From CAIKMD01 sp963702925 (GTDB lineage: Bacteria > Pseudomonadota > Alphaproteobacteria > ATCC43930 > CGMCC-115725), in assembly GCA_963702925.1 (NCBI GenBank), contig OY969771.1, forward strand, positions 3,596,001-3,660,000: a DNA stretch of 64,000 nt. The letters run 5' to 3'. Below, piece after piece: positions 50,788 through 59,599 of this stretch (positions are counted from its first letter, which is position 1; every line of letters begins with the position of its first letter). The notes under the pieces are model-generated. The model made no database searches. It had not been told where the DNA came from and was given only the letters and a program-made list of their open reading frames with translations. Made by a program: the position numbers and the translations under genes.

Positions 50788-50881
50788 GCAGATCAATGGC
50801 TAACGAGCGCGGCCCAAGACATGTGATCGGACGTCCAAACGGCGATCTTCGCTTTCGGAGAGAAATTGCCCTGCCGAGCCT

Positions 50882-50905
50882 TGTCCTTGACCTGGGTCAA
50901 GGACA
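50882..50905. promoter_or_regulatory. Extended palindromic FNR/FixK-like box
   Basis: TTGACCTGGGTCAA sits at the centre of a 24-base perfect palindrome apart from its two-base centre (arms TGTCCTTGACC and GGTCAAGGACA). It lies 125 bases upstream of the PhoU-like gene, with about 95 bases from a predicted start to the GTG, and 142 bases from atpD. Confidence 0.7.
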
Positions 50906-51029
50906 GAACGCGCCTTTGGTCGGTTAATGTGACGCTTCCGTGAATGATCTAACGCAAAGCGCCGGACGCGATTTCGCGCCCTAATCCTTTTGTCTGCGGT
51001 CTTTGCCGCAGGCGGAGGAGGAGTTGGAC

Positions 51030-52967
51030 GTGCCGGGAAAAATCGCCATTGTCGAACGTCTCGGCGAGCAAGCGGTCCTGCTTCCCTCGCTGATCGGCGA
51101 AGCGCTTAGCGCGAATGATCGCATCAAGCTCCGTCTAAGCCTGCTGCAAGAAGCCGCCTTGCACGCGCAGACGCCGGATCGAGAAGCCGCGCATTTCGGT
51201 ATCGAGTGGCGCGCGGCCGGTCTCGACGAGCGGGTCTCCGACGCGCTGGTCGCCGGGGCGCGGCTTGTGGGACCTGGGCGTCTCTTCATCCCTGGGGTCG
51301 GCACGTTGCTTGCCGGGCTCATCAGCGATCTCGCGGCAATGCTCGCGCCGCTTGAAGCGTCCGATGCCGAGGCCAGCCGGCCCTTCATCGCAAGGGCTGA
51401 GGCACTGAAAAAATCCATTCCCGCGGGCGAGGGCGATCAGCTCGATCGATCCGCGATCGACGAATTGGCGTCCGCCCGCCGCGGCGAGCGCGACAGCATC
51501 CATCTTCTCGTCATGGATATTCACAAGGCCCTCAACCGTCTCGCGGCGGATACGGCCGTCGAAACCTTGGATGGGGCGAGGGTGCATGCGATCAGCGAAC
51601 GTGACCGTGGCTCGGTGAAGGCTTTCATGCGCGGGCTCAATCGCACCGCGCCGCTCGCCTTCGGCCATCCCGGCCTCGGCACCACGGCGGTGCGCGCGAG
51701 CGGACGCCTGACGATCCAAAACGATATCGGGACCACGGATGCGCATGTCCTCGTTGTCCATATCGAACCGACCGAAGTGACCATCACCTATACGGACATC
51801 CATCGACCTCGGGCGGAGTTTTTTATCTCGCTTTTCGAAGGGCAGGGCGTCGCGTGGACCTCGCTTGCGGAGCAACGCGCCGATGGGCTCGACGAAGACT
51901 TCTTCTATCTTCTGACCGGCCGGTATGTCTCCGACGACGAAAACGCGCTCGATCGCTTTTTGGAGTTTCTCGGTTCCAGGATCGTCTTTCTCATCGATTG
52001 GAACAAAGCGCGCAAAGCGCTGCAAACTTTCGTCGGCAAGAATGTGGCGATCGACTTGCTGATTTGGGCAGCCCAGCAAGATTTCGGTCACCGCGCGTTC
52101 CTCGAACTTGGCGGGGTCGATCTGATCTTCGAAGCCGTGCATCGCGCCGCAGCAGGGCGCATCTCCTACGGTGTGCGCCTCGACGAGGCGCTCGGCGTCG
52201 CCGAATGCACAGAGTTCTTACAAAACGTGCTGCGCGATGCGAGCCAGGGTCTTGCCGCGGGACGCACTGCGCGGCTGATTCGCGACGAGATCCAGGCCGA
52301 CCTTTCACGCCGCTTCGAGACGGCGGAGAGTTCGGTTCTGACCGTGCTGGTCCGCCATCTCGGTTTGTCTCGGATGCTGGCCGGTGCGATCGCGGATGTC
52401 GTTTCCGCACCAGGCTGGACCACGCCGGCCGAAAGGCGGACGCTCGCGCTTCGCGCCAAGCAGCTCGAGGAGAAAGCCGATCGGTTGACCGTGTCCGCGC
52501 GCGAAATCGCGGCGCGTATCCGGGAAGCCGGCATGTTACGGCCGGTGATCGATGAAGTCGAAAATACCACCGATGCGCTGGAGGACTCCGCCTTTCTTCT
52601 CAGTCTCGTGCCGGAAACGAGTGCGGCCGCGCTCGATGTCGCGCCGCTGGTCCGGCTTTCGGAGATCGCGACCGACAGCGTCGGCCATCTGGTGCGCGCG
52701 GTCGAGGCGGCGTCGCGGCTTCCGAAGGGACAACGCGCGGATGCGATTGCGTCACTTCAGTCGATCGACGCCGTGGGGGTTGCGGAGCGGGCTGCCGATG
52801 CCGCGGAGCGCGACACCTTTGCCGCTTTCATGGCTTCGCCGCAAGGCGATGCGAGGGCTCTGGCATTGGGGCTCGAAATCGCCCGGGCGCTTGAAACAGC
52901 AACCGACCATCTGTCGCATGCAGCATTGTCGTTGCGCGATCGCGTTCTCGAGGAGCTATCCGCATGA
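51030..52967 (+). CDS. Large protein with PhoU/DUF47-like C-terminus, partner of a truncated PPDK
   Basis: From GTG 51030 (GGAGGAGGAG ends 6 bases upstream) the product is 645 aa. The first ~400 residues match nothing I recognise; they include an Ile/Thr-rich beta segment (G-R-L-T-I-Q-N-D-I-G-T-T-D-A-H-V-L-V-V-H-I) and later helices. The last ~210 residues are all-helical with A-K-Q-L-E-E-K-A-D-R-L and P-V-I-D-E-V-E-N-T-T-D-A-L-E-D-S, resembling PhoU/DUF47. It overlaps the next gene by 4 bases (ATGA). Cytoplasmic location is likely. A phosphate- or nucleotide-sensing role with the PPDK-like protein is inferred only. Confidence 0.7.
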   Translation: MPGKIAIVERLGEQAVLLPSLIGEALSANDRIKLRLSLLQEAALHAQTPDREAAHFGIEWRAAGLDERVSDALVAGARLVGPGRLFIPGVGTLLAGLISDLAAMLAPLEASDAEASRPFIARAEALKKSIPAGEGDQLDRSAIDELASARRGERDSIHLLVMDIHKALNRLAADTAVETLDGARVHAISERDRGSVKAFMRGLNRTAPLAFGHPGLGTTAVRASGRLTIQNDIGTTDAHVLVVHIEPTEVTITYTDIHRPRAEFFISLFEGQGVAWTSLAEQRADGLDEDFFYLLTGRYVSDDENALDRFLEFLGSRIVFLIDWNKARKALQTFVGKNVAIDLLIWAAQQDFGHRAFLELGGVDLIFEAVHRAAAGRISYGVRLDEALGVAECTEFLQNVLRDASQGLAAGRTARLIRDEIQADLSRRFETAESSVLTVLVRHLGLSRMLAGAIADVVSAPGWTTPAERRTLALRAKQLEEKADRLTVSAREIAARIREAGMLRPVIDEVENTTDALEDSAFLLSLVPETSAAALDVAPLVRLSEIATDSVGHLVRAVEAASRLPKGQRADAIASLQSIDAVGVAERAADAAERDTFAAFMASPQGDARALALGLEIARALETATDHLSHAALSLRDRVLEELSA

Positions 52968-54547
52968 GCCGCAAGGGGCCGCTTTTCATCGGCCTTGCCG
53001 GCAGCGCCGACGAGCTGACGCCGGACGTGGCCGGATCAAAGGCGACCCAGCTGTGGCGCATGAGCAAGCTCGGCTTGAATGTGCCGCCGGCCTTTGTTTT
53101 GCCGACCACGCTATGCGCCGCTGTCAACCAGCACGACCCGCAAGCGCTCGATGCGCTCGATCGGGGATTGCGCGAAGGAATCGCGCGCTTGGAGGAAAGC
53201 ACGGGACGGCGCTTAGGCGACGAGCGCGCGCCCCTGCTGGTCTCCGTGCGGTCGGGCGCTGCGCAATCCATGCCCGGTATGCTGGCGACCATTCTCGATG
53301 TCGGGCTGAATGCCGGCAGTATCCGCGGGCTGATCAGTCTGACCGGTAATCCGCGTCTTGCTTGGGACAGCTATCGCCGCTTTATTCAAATTTATTCCGA
53401 GGTCGTCGAAGCTATGCCGGCGGAGCCCTTCGAGGCGCGGCTTGCCCAGATGATTCATGCCGAGGACGTTCCGGCCGAATGCGATCTGGACCCCGAAGCG
53501 CTGGAGCGGCTTACCCATGAATTTCGCGGCATCGCGGCGCGCGGGCTTGATCGCGCCATCCCGGACAGCCCGATGGATCAGCTGTCGGCGGCCGCGCGTG
53601 CGGTCTACCGCTCTTGGGAGAGCGAGCGAGCAAGGGAATATCGCCGCCTCAACAAGCTCGACAATCTCGCCGGTACGGCCGTCACGATTCAGGCAATGGT
53701 ATTTGGCAATGCCGGCGGGAAATCCGGCGCCGGCGTGGCGTTCTCGCGCAATCCCGGCACCGGCGCAAAGGAGCTTTACGTCGACTTCCTGTTCGATGCG
53801 CAGGGCGAAGACGTCGTCGCCGGCCGGCGCATGCCGGGAAATGCCGAGCTACTGGCCGCGCGCCTTCCGCAAGCGGCGCGCGAACTCGCGCAAGGCGCGT
53901 CGCGTCTTGAACGCGAATTCGGCGACGTTCAGGACATCGAATTCACCGTGGAAGAGGGAAAACTGTTCTTCTTGCAGACGCGCACGGCGAAGCGCACGCC
54001 TCGCGCGGCGTTGCGGATTCTGGTCGATCTCGTCCGCGAAGGTTTGCTCGATCCGGCGACCGCCCGCGCGCGCGCGGCGGAAATCGATCTTGAAGGCGTT
54101 CGCCTCACGCGCTTTGTGGATAAGGCGCCCTCGGTCGCGACGGCGATAGCCGCGTCGCCCGGCGTCGCAAGCGGGCGCGTTGCCTTCGATACGGCCCGCG
54201 CCAAGGTGCTGGCCGCCGGGCATGAACCGGTCATCCTCGTCCGGCGGGACACATCGACGGACGACGTTGCCGGCTTTGCGGTGGCGGCCGGAATCCTGAC
54301 CTCCGTGGGCAACCGCACCGCCCATGCCGCGGTCGTGGCGCGCCAGCTTGGCAAGGTCTGTCTGGTTGGGTGCCGCGACTTGAAAATCCGCGAGAACGAA
54401 CATTGGGGCGAGATCGGCGGAAAGAAGATCGAGGAAGGGGATTGGATTTCGCTCGACGGCGAAACTGGCGGCGTGGCGTTGGGCCGGCGGGAAATCATCG
54501 CCGAGCTGCCGCAGCAAGAGCTCGCGGAAATCAGTGCGTGGCGCTAA
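52964..54547 (+). CDS. Pyruvate phosphate dikinase-like protein lacking the PEP-binding barrel
   Basis: The 527-aa protein follows pyruvate phosphate dikinase closely: V-R-S-G-A-A-Q-S-M-P-G-M-L in the ATP-grasp lobe, M-V-F-G-N-A-G-G-K-S-G-A-G-V-A-F-S-R-N-P, A-Q-G-E-D-V-V-A-G, D-V-Q-D-I-E-F-T-V, and the swivelling domain with T-A-H-A-A-V-V-A-R. His454 corresponds to the phosphorylated His455 of the Clostridium symbiosum enzyme. Full PPDKs have about 350 more residues forming the PEP/pyruvate barrel, which is wholly absent; the protein ends cleanly. It could transfer phosphate from ATP to His454 and on to another acceptor, perhaps the coupled PhoU-like partner. Confidence 0.85.
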   Translation: MSRKGPLFIGLAGSADELTPDVAGSKATQLWRMSKLGLNVPPAFVLPTTLCAAVNQHDPQALDALDRGLREGIARLEESTGRRLGDERAPLLVSVRSGAAQSMPGMLATILDVGLNAGSIRGLISLTGNPRLAWDSYRRFIQIYSEVVEAMPAEPFEARLAQMIHAEDVPAECDLDPEALERLTHEFRGIAARGLDRAIPDSPMDQLSAAARAVYRSWESERAREYRRLNKLDNLAGTAVTIQAMVFGNAGGKSGAGVAFSRNPGTGAKELYVDFLFDAQGEDVVAGRRMPGNAELLAARLPQAARELAQGASRLEREFGDVQDIEFTVEEGKLFFLQTRTAKRTPRAALRILVDLVREGLLDPATARARAAEIDLEGVRLTRFVDKAPSVATAIAASPGVASGRVAFDTARAKVLAAGHEPVILVRRDTSTDDVAGFAVAAGILTSVGNRTAHAAVVARQLGKVCLVGCRDLKIRENEHWGEIGGKKIEEGDWISLDGETGGVALGRREIIAELPQQELAEISAWR

Positions 54548-55788
54548 AGCGCCGATGCTGCAGAGCTGGCGCGGAAATCGCGCAAAATTCCGAGGGCGTG
54601 ATCGATGTCGCTCGACGTGTGGTCGGCCGAGATCTGAAAACGGATTTCCTCGTCGCCGCGCGGCACCACCGGATAATTGAGGCCGGTCGCGAGCACGCCG
54701 CGTTGCCTCAAATGACCGACAAGCGCCGCTGTAACCCGAGAATCGCGCACCAGTAGCGGCACGATGGGATGATCGCCGACGATGGTTTCGAATTTCAACG
54801 CGGTCAAGCCGGCTCTGAACCGCGCCGCCATCGCGCCCAAATGCTGGAGCAGATCGCGGCCGAGAGGGCTGTCCACCAGCGCGACCGCCTTTGCCGCGGC
54901 CGCCGCCTCGCCGGGCGCGATCGGGTTGGAATAGACATAGAACGGCGAAGTCTCGCGCAGATAGTCGATGATCGTCTGGCTCGCGGCGACATAGCCGCCA
55001 TTGACGCCGAACGCCTTGCCGAGCGTGCCGATCAGAATATCGGCGGTCGCGCCGGTGCGTTCCTCGGTGCCGCGGCCGGTCGCGCCAAACGCGCCGATGC
55101 CGTGGGAATCGTCGACCACGACCAATACGTTCTCGAGAAAAGCGGCGTCGTAACGCCGCGCGAGAGCGACGATCTGCGCCAAAGGCGCATGGTCGCCGCG
55201 CATGCTGAAGACGCCGTCCGTGACGATGATGGCGCGCCGGCAGGAATTCGCCGCCTGCTTGAGCCGGTCTTCGAGCTCGACGAGATCGAGATGGCGATAG
55301 ACATGGCGCTCGCGCGGGCGCGCGAGGCGGATCGCGTTGATGATGCAGCTGTGATTGAGCGCGTCGCTGATCACCGCGGTTTCCGCCGTGGCGAGTTGCG
55401 GCAACAGCCCCATCATCGCGGCATAGGCCGAGCTGAACACCATGGCGGCCTCGCGCCCGTGAAAACCCGCAAGACTTTTTTCCAACGCCAGATGCGACGA
55501 CCAGGTGCCGCTAATGAAGCGCACCGCGCCGGGACCCACGCCGAAATGATGCACGCCGTCATCCTCGGCGGCGACAAGCTCGCCACGTAGCGACAGGCCG
55601 AGATAATTATTGGCGTTCATGCGCAGGAACGGCTTATCGCCTTCGCCTTCGATCAGAAAGCGCGGGCCGCTTCCGCGCTGCGGCGGGACCACGCCGATGA
55701 TGGCGGACTCCCGACCTTTGCGGCGCCCTTCGGCATCGAATCGTCTCAGCTCCGCGCTGAGAATCTGCTCCATCCGGTCATGCGGCAT
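54544..55788 (-). CDS. kbl: Glycine C-acetyltransferase (2-amino-3-ketobutyrate CoA ligase)
   Basis: The 414-aa alpha-oxoamine synthase has N-N-Y-L-G-L-S near the start, I-S-D-A-L-N-H-S-C-I-I-N-A-I-R, V-T-D-G-V-F-S-M-R-G-D and D-D-S-H-G-I-G-A-F-G. The pyridoxal phosphate lysine lies in I-G-T-L-G-K-A-F-G. The family includes KBL, BioF and ALAS. The paired SDR threonine dehydrogenase upstream identifies it as KBL, which cleaves 2-amino-3-oxobutyrate into glycine and acetyl-CoA. Confidence 0.9.
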   Translation of the reverse strand: MPHDRMEQILSAELRRFDAEGRRKGRESAIIGVVPPQRGSGPRFLIEGEGDKPFLRMNANNYLGLSLRGELVAAEDDGVHHFGVGPGAVRFISGTWSSHLALEKSLAGFHGREAAMVFSSAYAAMMGLLPQLATAETAVISDALNHSCIINAIRLARPRERHVYRHLDLVELEDRLKQAANSCRRAIIVTDGVFSMRGDHAPLAQIVALARRYDAAFLENVLVVVDDSHGIGAFGATGRGTEERTGATADILIGTLGKAFGVNGGYVAASQTIIDYLRETSPFYVYSNPIAPGEAAAAAKAVALVDSPLGRDLLQHLGAMAARFRAGLTALKFETIVGDHPIVPLLVRDSRVTAALVGHLRQRGVLATGLNYPVVPRGDEEIRFQISADHTSSDIDHALGILRDFRASSAASAL

Positions 55789-55816
55789 GATCCAGTCCCT
55801 CGCAGCGTTCGCGGAC

Positions 55817-56767
55817 TTACCTCGCTGGCTTCAGCTTCACCCCCAGCGTCTCGAGCATGTCCGTGGTCATGGCTTCGATATCGTAACGCGGCGACCAGCC
55901 CCATTCGGCGCGCGCCGCGCTGTCGTCGACCGAGCGCGGCCAAGAATCGGCGATCGCCTGTCGCATCGGGTCGATCTCGTAGTCGATGCGAAAATCCGGA
56001 ATATGCTTGCGGATTTCGGCGGCGAGACGCTCGGGCGTGAAATTCATCGCCGTGATGTTGAAGGCGTTGCGGTGGATCAGCCGGGCCGGATCGGCTTCCA
56101 TAAGCTGCAAGATCGCCCGGATGGCGTCGGGCATATACATCATGTCGAGCGCCGTGTCGGGCTGCAGAAAGCAGCGGTAATGGCGATAGCGTATCGCTTG
56201 ATAGAATATCTCGACGGCGTAGTCGGTGGTGCCGCCGCCCGGCAGTGCCACATGCGAGATAAGCCCGGGCAGGCGCAAGCCGCGAATATCGACGCCGAAG
56301 CGGCGCGCGTAATAATCGGCGAGCAATTCGCCCGAAACCTTGGTCACGCCATAGATGGTGGTTGGGCGCTGAACCGTGTCCTGAGGGGTCTGGTCGGGCG
56401 GCGTGGTTGCACCGAAGGCGCCGATCGAGCTGGGAAAAAATACCGCGCAGCGATATTGGCGGGCGGTTTCGAGCACATGGTAGAGCCCGCCCATATTGAG
56501 CTCCCACGCGGCTTGCGGCTTTTCCTCGGCAATGGCGGAAAGCATCGCGGCAAGGTGATAGATGGTGCGCACGCCATAGCGGCGAACCAGCTCTTGGATC
56601 TGATCCGGCTTGGTGCAATCGAGATGCTCGAACGGACCGTCCGTGGAAACGGTCGGGATCCGGATGTCGGTCGCGATCACGCGCGCGGCGCCGTAACGAT
56701 CGCGCAAGGCCGGAACCAGCTCGGCGCCGATCTGCCCCGCGGCACCGGTCACGAGAATGGAATCCAT
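55817..56767 (-). CDS. tdh: L-threonine 3-dehydrogenase, extended SDR type
   Basis: The protein starts MDSILVTGAAGQIGAELVPA with the Rossmann G-A-A-G-Q-I-G. It has the SDR catalytic S-S-x-G-A-F-G and Y-G-V-T-K-V-S-G-E-L-L, and T-P-Q-D-T-V-Q-R-P-T-T-I-Y-G and R-G-L-R-L-P-G-L-I-S, which mark the NAD-dependent SDR-type threonine dehydrogenase. It converts threonine to 2-amino-3-oxobutyrate. It is 28 bases upstream of kbl, forming the two-step glycine/acetyl-CoA route. A longer in-frame start at 56794 is possible. Confidence 0.88.
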   Translation of the reverse strand: MDSILVTGAAGQIGAELVPALRDRYGAARVIATDIRIPTVSTDGPFEHLDCTKPDQIQELVRRYGVRTIYHLAAMLSAIAEEKPQAAWELNMGGLYHVLETARQYRCAVFFPSSIGAFGATTPPDQTPQDTVQRPTTIYGVTKVSGELLADYYARRFGVDIRGLRLPGLISHVALPGGGTTDYAVEIFYQAIRYRHYRCFLQPDTALDMMYMPDAIRAILQLMEADPARLIHRNAFNITAMNFTPERLAAEIRKHIPDFRIDYEIDPMRQAIADSWPRSVDDSAARAEWGWSPRYDIEAMTTDMLETLGVKLKPAR

Positions 56768-56942
56768 CCGGCGTGCCCAACCCGTTGTTGTCACTTGGCG
56801 CCGATGCGCCCGTCACAAGCATAAACCGCTTCGATCGGCGCGGCCATGATGAGTTGGCAATCGCGCCAATATCGGATAATTGGCAGGCGTTTTTCAGAAA
56901 GCCGCCAAACGGGGCGCTCACGACGCGCCCGCCGGCTCACGG

Positions 56943-58460
56943 TCAGGGCTTAAGACACCATTCGCCGTTGCTCCCGCGCCCGATGATGCCTTGCTGGTAA
57001 AGCTGATCGAGCTCGACCGCAATCTCGCGCCCATCGTCGGTGCCGATCGTTTCCATCAGCTCGATGAAATACATCGGGCGAGTTTCGAGCGCCTGGCGCA
57101 CGGTCTGAAAGCGCGCCTGCGGCTTCAGATGCGGCGTGCGGGATTCGCGGTTTGCGATCGTGTCGGGAAGGCCGAACTCGCGGGTCAAGTCGAAGCCCGC
57201 CTTGATCATCTGGCCGGCTTCGCTGGTCGGGTCCATCGACAGGGCAAAATGCCCGGTCTCGCTGATCACGTCGCGATCGACGCGAAAGCGCGTGGCAAAA
57301 GCCCATTCCATCGCTTCTTCCGAATGCACGTCGATGTCGTCGTCGACGATGAAGACGTGTTTGATCAGCGGCAGCTTCAACAGCGCGGCGATCGCAACGC
57401 GGCTTTGACCGGGCGCGGTCTGCCGAATGGCGACGCGGGCGTGATGGAGCCCGGTGGCGGCCGCGGGCAGATAGACCGAAGTGACATCGATCCTGGCGCC
57501 TTTGAGCGTGCGCCACGCCAAGACCTCGAAATTCAGCCCGCTCAGCTGCGCCGCGTCGTTGCGCGTCAAATGGCGTCCGCCATGGAGCAGGGTTTGATGA
57601 AGCGCGTCCTTGCGTTTGGTGATGGCGGTCACGTGAAAGACCGGGTCGGGGTGCATCGGCCCGTAAAGCCCATAAAGCTCGCCGTAAGGGCCCTCGATCT
57701 CCGAATAGCCGCGCTCGTCGAAATAGCCCTCGATCACCAGCTCGGCGTCGGCGGGCACCGGCACGTTGTTGCTGATGCCGCGCACCATGGCCAGAGGCTC
57801 GCCGCGAATGGTCGCGATCAGCTGAAATTCGTCGATCGGCGCCTTCGAGGTCGCCGCCAGGAAATCGCAAGGATGCGAGCCGATGACGAAGCTCACCGGC
57901 AGGCGCTCCTTGCGCTCGACGCAGGCGCGATAGATCTCGCGCAGATCCGAAGGCTGGGTGAGGTTCGAGCGCAGCTCGTGGCGGCCCTTCAACATGAGCC
58001 GGCGGCATCCGACGTTCGATTTTCCCGTGGCCGGGTCGATCGTGAAATCGATCGCGGCGGAAATATAGGGCGCGCCGTCGAATTCGTGTTGGAGGTAGAA
58101 AGGCAGCTGTGCCAGATCGATCTTGTCGCCCGTCAACACGATCTGATGCACGGGTGCATCGCTCGATGGGATTTCGACAACCGGTTGGGGCCGCGACAAG
58201 CGGCGAAGATATTCGGGCAGAAGCTGCGCCTCGGCGACGCCAAAGGCGGCCGCCAGCCGGCTGCGGCTGCTCGATATTCCGGCGGCCATCTCGAATTGCT
58301 GGGCTCCGACTTTGCGGAACAAGCTGGCTTTGGGCGAGTCTTCGATCAAGGCCGCGAGCGCGCCAAGGGCGACCGGCTCGTCGTGAATTTCAACCTCGCC
58401 GAGCGCGACGAGGTGCTCGACGAAGCGGCGCAAGCGGAATTTCTCGACATCGACGGCCAT
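56943..58460 (-). CDS. UbiD-family decarboxylase
   Basis: The 505-aa protein has UbiD hallmarks: D-L-R-x-F-V near the start, K-S-N-V-G-C-R-R-L-M-L-K-G-R-H, P-F-A-like F-V-I-G-S-H-P, Y-S-E-I-E-G-P-Y-G-E-L-Y-G-L-Y-G, and K-H-V-F-I-V-D-D-D-I-D-V-H. The Arg-Glu-Glu/Asp set required with prenylated FMN is likely present. Such enzymes decarboxylate aromatic or unsaturated acids reversibly. No UbiX flavin prenyltransferase is in the window. Substrate unknown; the neighbours suggest an aromatic acid. Confidence 0.9.
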   Translation of the reverse strand: MAVDVEKFRLRRFVEHLVALGEVEIHDEPVALGALAALIEDSPKASLFRKVGAQQFEMAAGISSSRSRLAAAFGVAEAQLLPEYLRRLSRPQPVVEIPSSDAPVHQIVLTGDKIDLAQLPFYLQHEFDGAPYISAAIDFTIDPATGKSNVGCRRLMLKGRHELRSNLTQPSDLREIYRACVERKERLPVSFVIGSHPCDFLAATSKAPIDEFQLIATIRGEPLAMVRGISNNVPVPADAELVIEGYFDERGYSEIEGPYGELYGLYGPMHPDPVFHVTAITKRKDALHQTLLHGGRHLTRNDAAQLSGLNFEVLAWRTLKGARIDVTSVYLPAAATGLHHARVAIRQTAPGQSRVAIAALLKLPLIKHVFIVDDDIDVHSEEAMEWAFATRFRVDRDVISETGHFALSMDPTSEAGQMIKAGFDLTREFGLPDTIANRESRTPHLKPQARFQTVRQALETRPMYFIELMETIGTDDGREIAVELDQLYQQGIIGRGSNGEWCLKP

Positions 58461-58639
58461 CTTTATCCTCGTACACTCGCCTTGCCCACGGCTGGTCTTA
58501 ACACCGATGCGCGCTGGGGAGCAATGCGCCGTTCGTGCGGCGATGGGCAGGAGTGCGGTTGCGCCGCTGGATGGAGGCTGGTAGCTTCGCGCGCGCGTGC
58601 GCCGGGCGCGCGCCTAAGGATAAGACGAGGGAGCGAAAC

Positions 58640-59572
58640 ATGGCCGGCATCGTCGACGTCCACCATCACATCATGTTGCCGCAATTCCTCGCGCTGCAGG
58701 AGGAGCGGATCAAAAAGACCGGCTATTGGGGCGCCAAGCTCACCGAATGGACGCCGAGCTGGTCGATCGAGGAAATGGACAAAATCGGTGCCGCGACGTC
58801 GATCCTGTCGATTTCGGCGCCGGGCTCCTGGACCGGCAAGGTCGAGGAAAGCCGGCGTTTGGCGCGCGTGCTCAACGAGTACAAGGCGACCCTCGCCCGT
58901 GACTATCCGGGGCGTTTCGGCTTTTTCGCCACCATTCCGCTGCCCGATGTCGAAGGCAGTCTCAAGGAAATGGAATACGCGCTCGACGTCTTGAAGGCGG
59001 ACGGCATCTGCCTTTTGACCAATTACGACGGCAAATATCCCGGCGATCCCGCCTTCGCACCGGTCTATGACGAGCTCAACCGGCGCAAGGCGATCGTCTA
59101 TTCGCACCCCGCCGCGGTCGATTGCTGCGTCAATATCCAGCCCGGCATTCCGATTGCGATCCTCGAATTCATGTTCGACAACACGCGCGCGATCGTGAGT
59201 CTGTTGGCGAGCGGCACTTTCACGCGCTGTCCCGACATACGCTTCATCTTCTCGCATTGCGGCGGGGCGCTGCCGACCGTGGCTGGGCGGGTTGCCGGTT
59301 GGTCGCGCTCGCTCGGCGACAAGCTGCCGAAAGGCGCGATCCCCGAGCTGAAACGCCTGAACTTCGACACGGCCAGCATGAACAATCCGATGACCTTCGG
59401 CGCCTTGCTGAAGCTCGTGCCGCCGACCCAAGTGTTCTTCGGCAGCGATTTCCCCTGGGGCACGATGGCGTCGACCAAGGATCCCCTGCGCGGCCTGGGT
59501 CTCAGCGCCGAGGATTTGCACGCGATCGAAGAAGGCAATGCGCGGCGTCTGTTTGCGCGATTGGAAGCTTGA
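58640..59572 (+). CDS. Amidohydrolase family protein (ACMSD/resorcylate decarboxylase-like)
   Basis: The 310-aa TIM-barrel protein starts MAGIVDVHHHIMLPQFLALQ, giving the H-x-H metal site. It has S-H-P-A-A-V-D near the middle, S-H-C-G-G-A-L-P, and a late G-S-D-F-P-W-G with the metal-binding Asp. These match the Amidohydro_2 group of decarboxylases and hydrolases (ACMSD, gamma-resorcylate decarboxylase). The ATG at 58640 has GGGAG upstream; longer in-frame sequence is not family-like. It opens a forward operon with the MetE-like gene. Confidence 0.85.
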   Translation: MAGIVDVHHHIMLPQFLALQEERIKKTGYWGAKLTEWTPSWSIEEMDKIGAATSILSISAPGSWTGKVEESRRLARVLNEYKATLARDYPGRFGFFATIPLPDVEGSLKEMEYALDVLKADGICLLTNYDGKYPGDPAFAPVYDELNRRKAIVYSHPAAVDCCVNIQPGIPIAILEFMFDNTRAIVSLLASGTFTRCPDIRFIFSHCGGALPTVAGRVAGWSRSLGDKLPKGAIPELKRLNFDTASMNNPMTFGALLKLVPPTQVFFGSDFPWGTMASTKDPLRGLGLSAEDLHAIEEGNARRLFARLEA

Positions 59573-59599
59573 AAAAATAGCGATGAAGGGTGGAGCACC

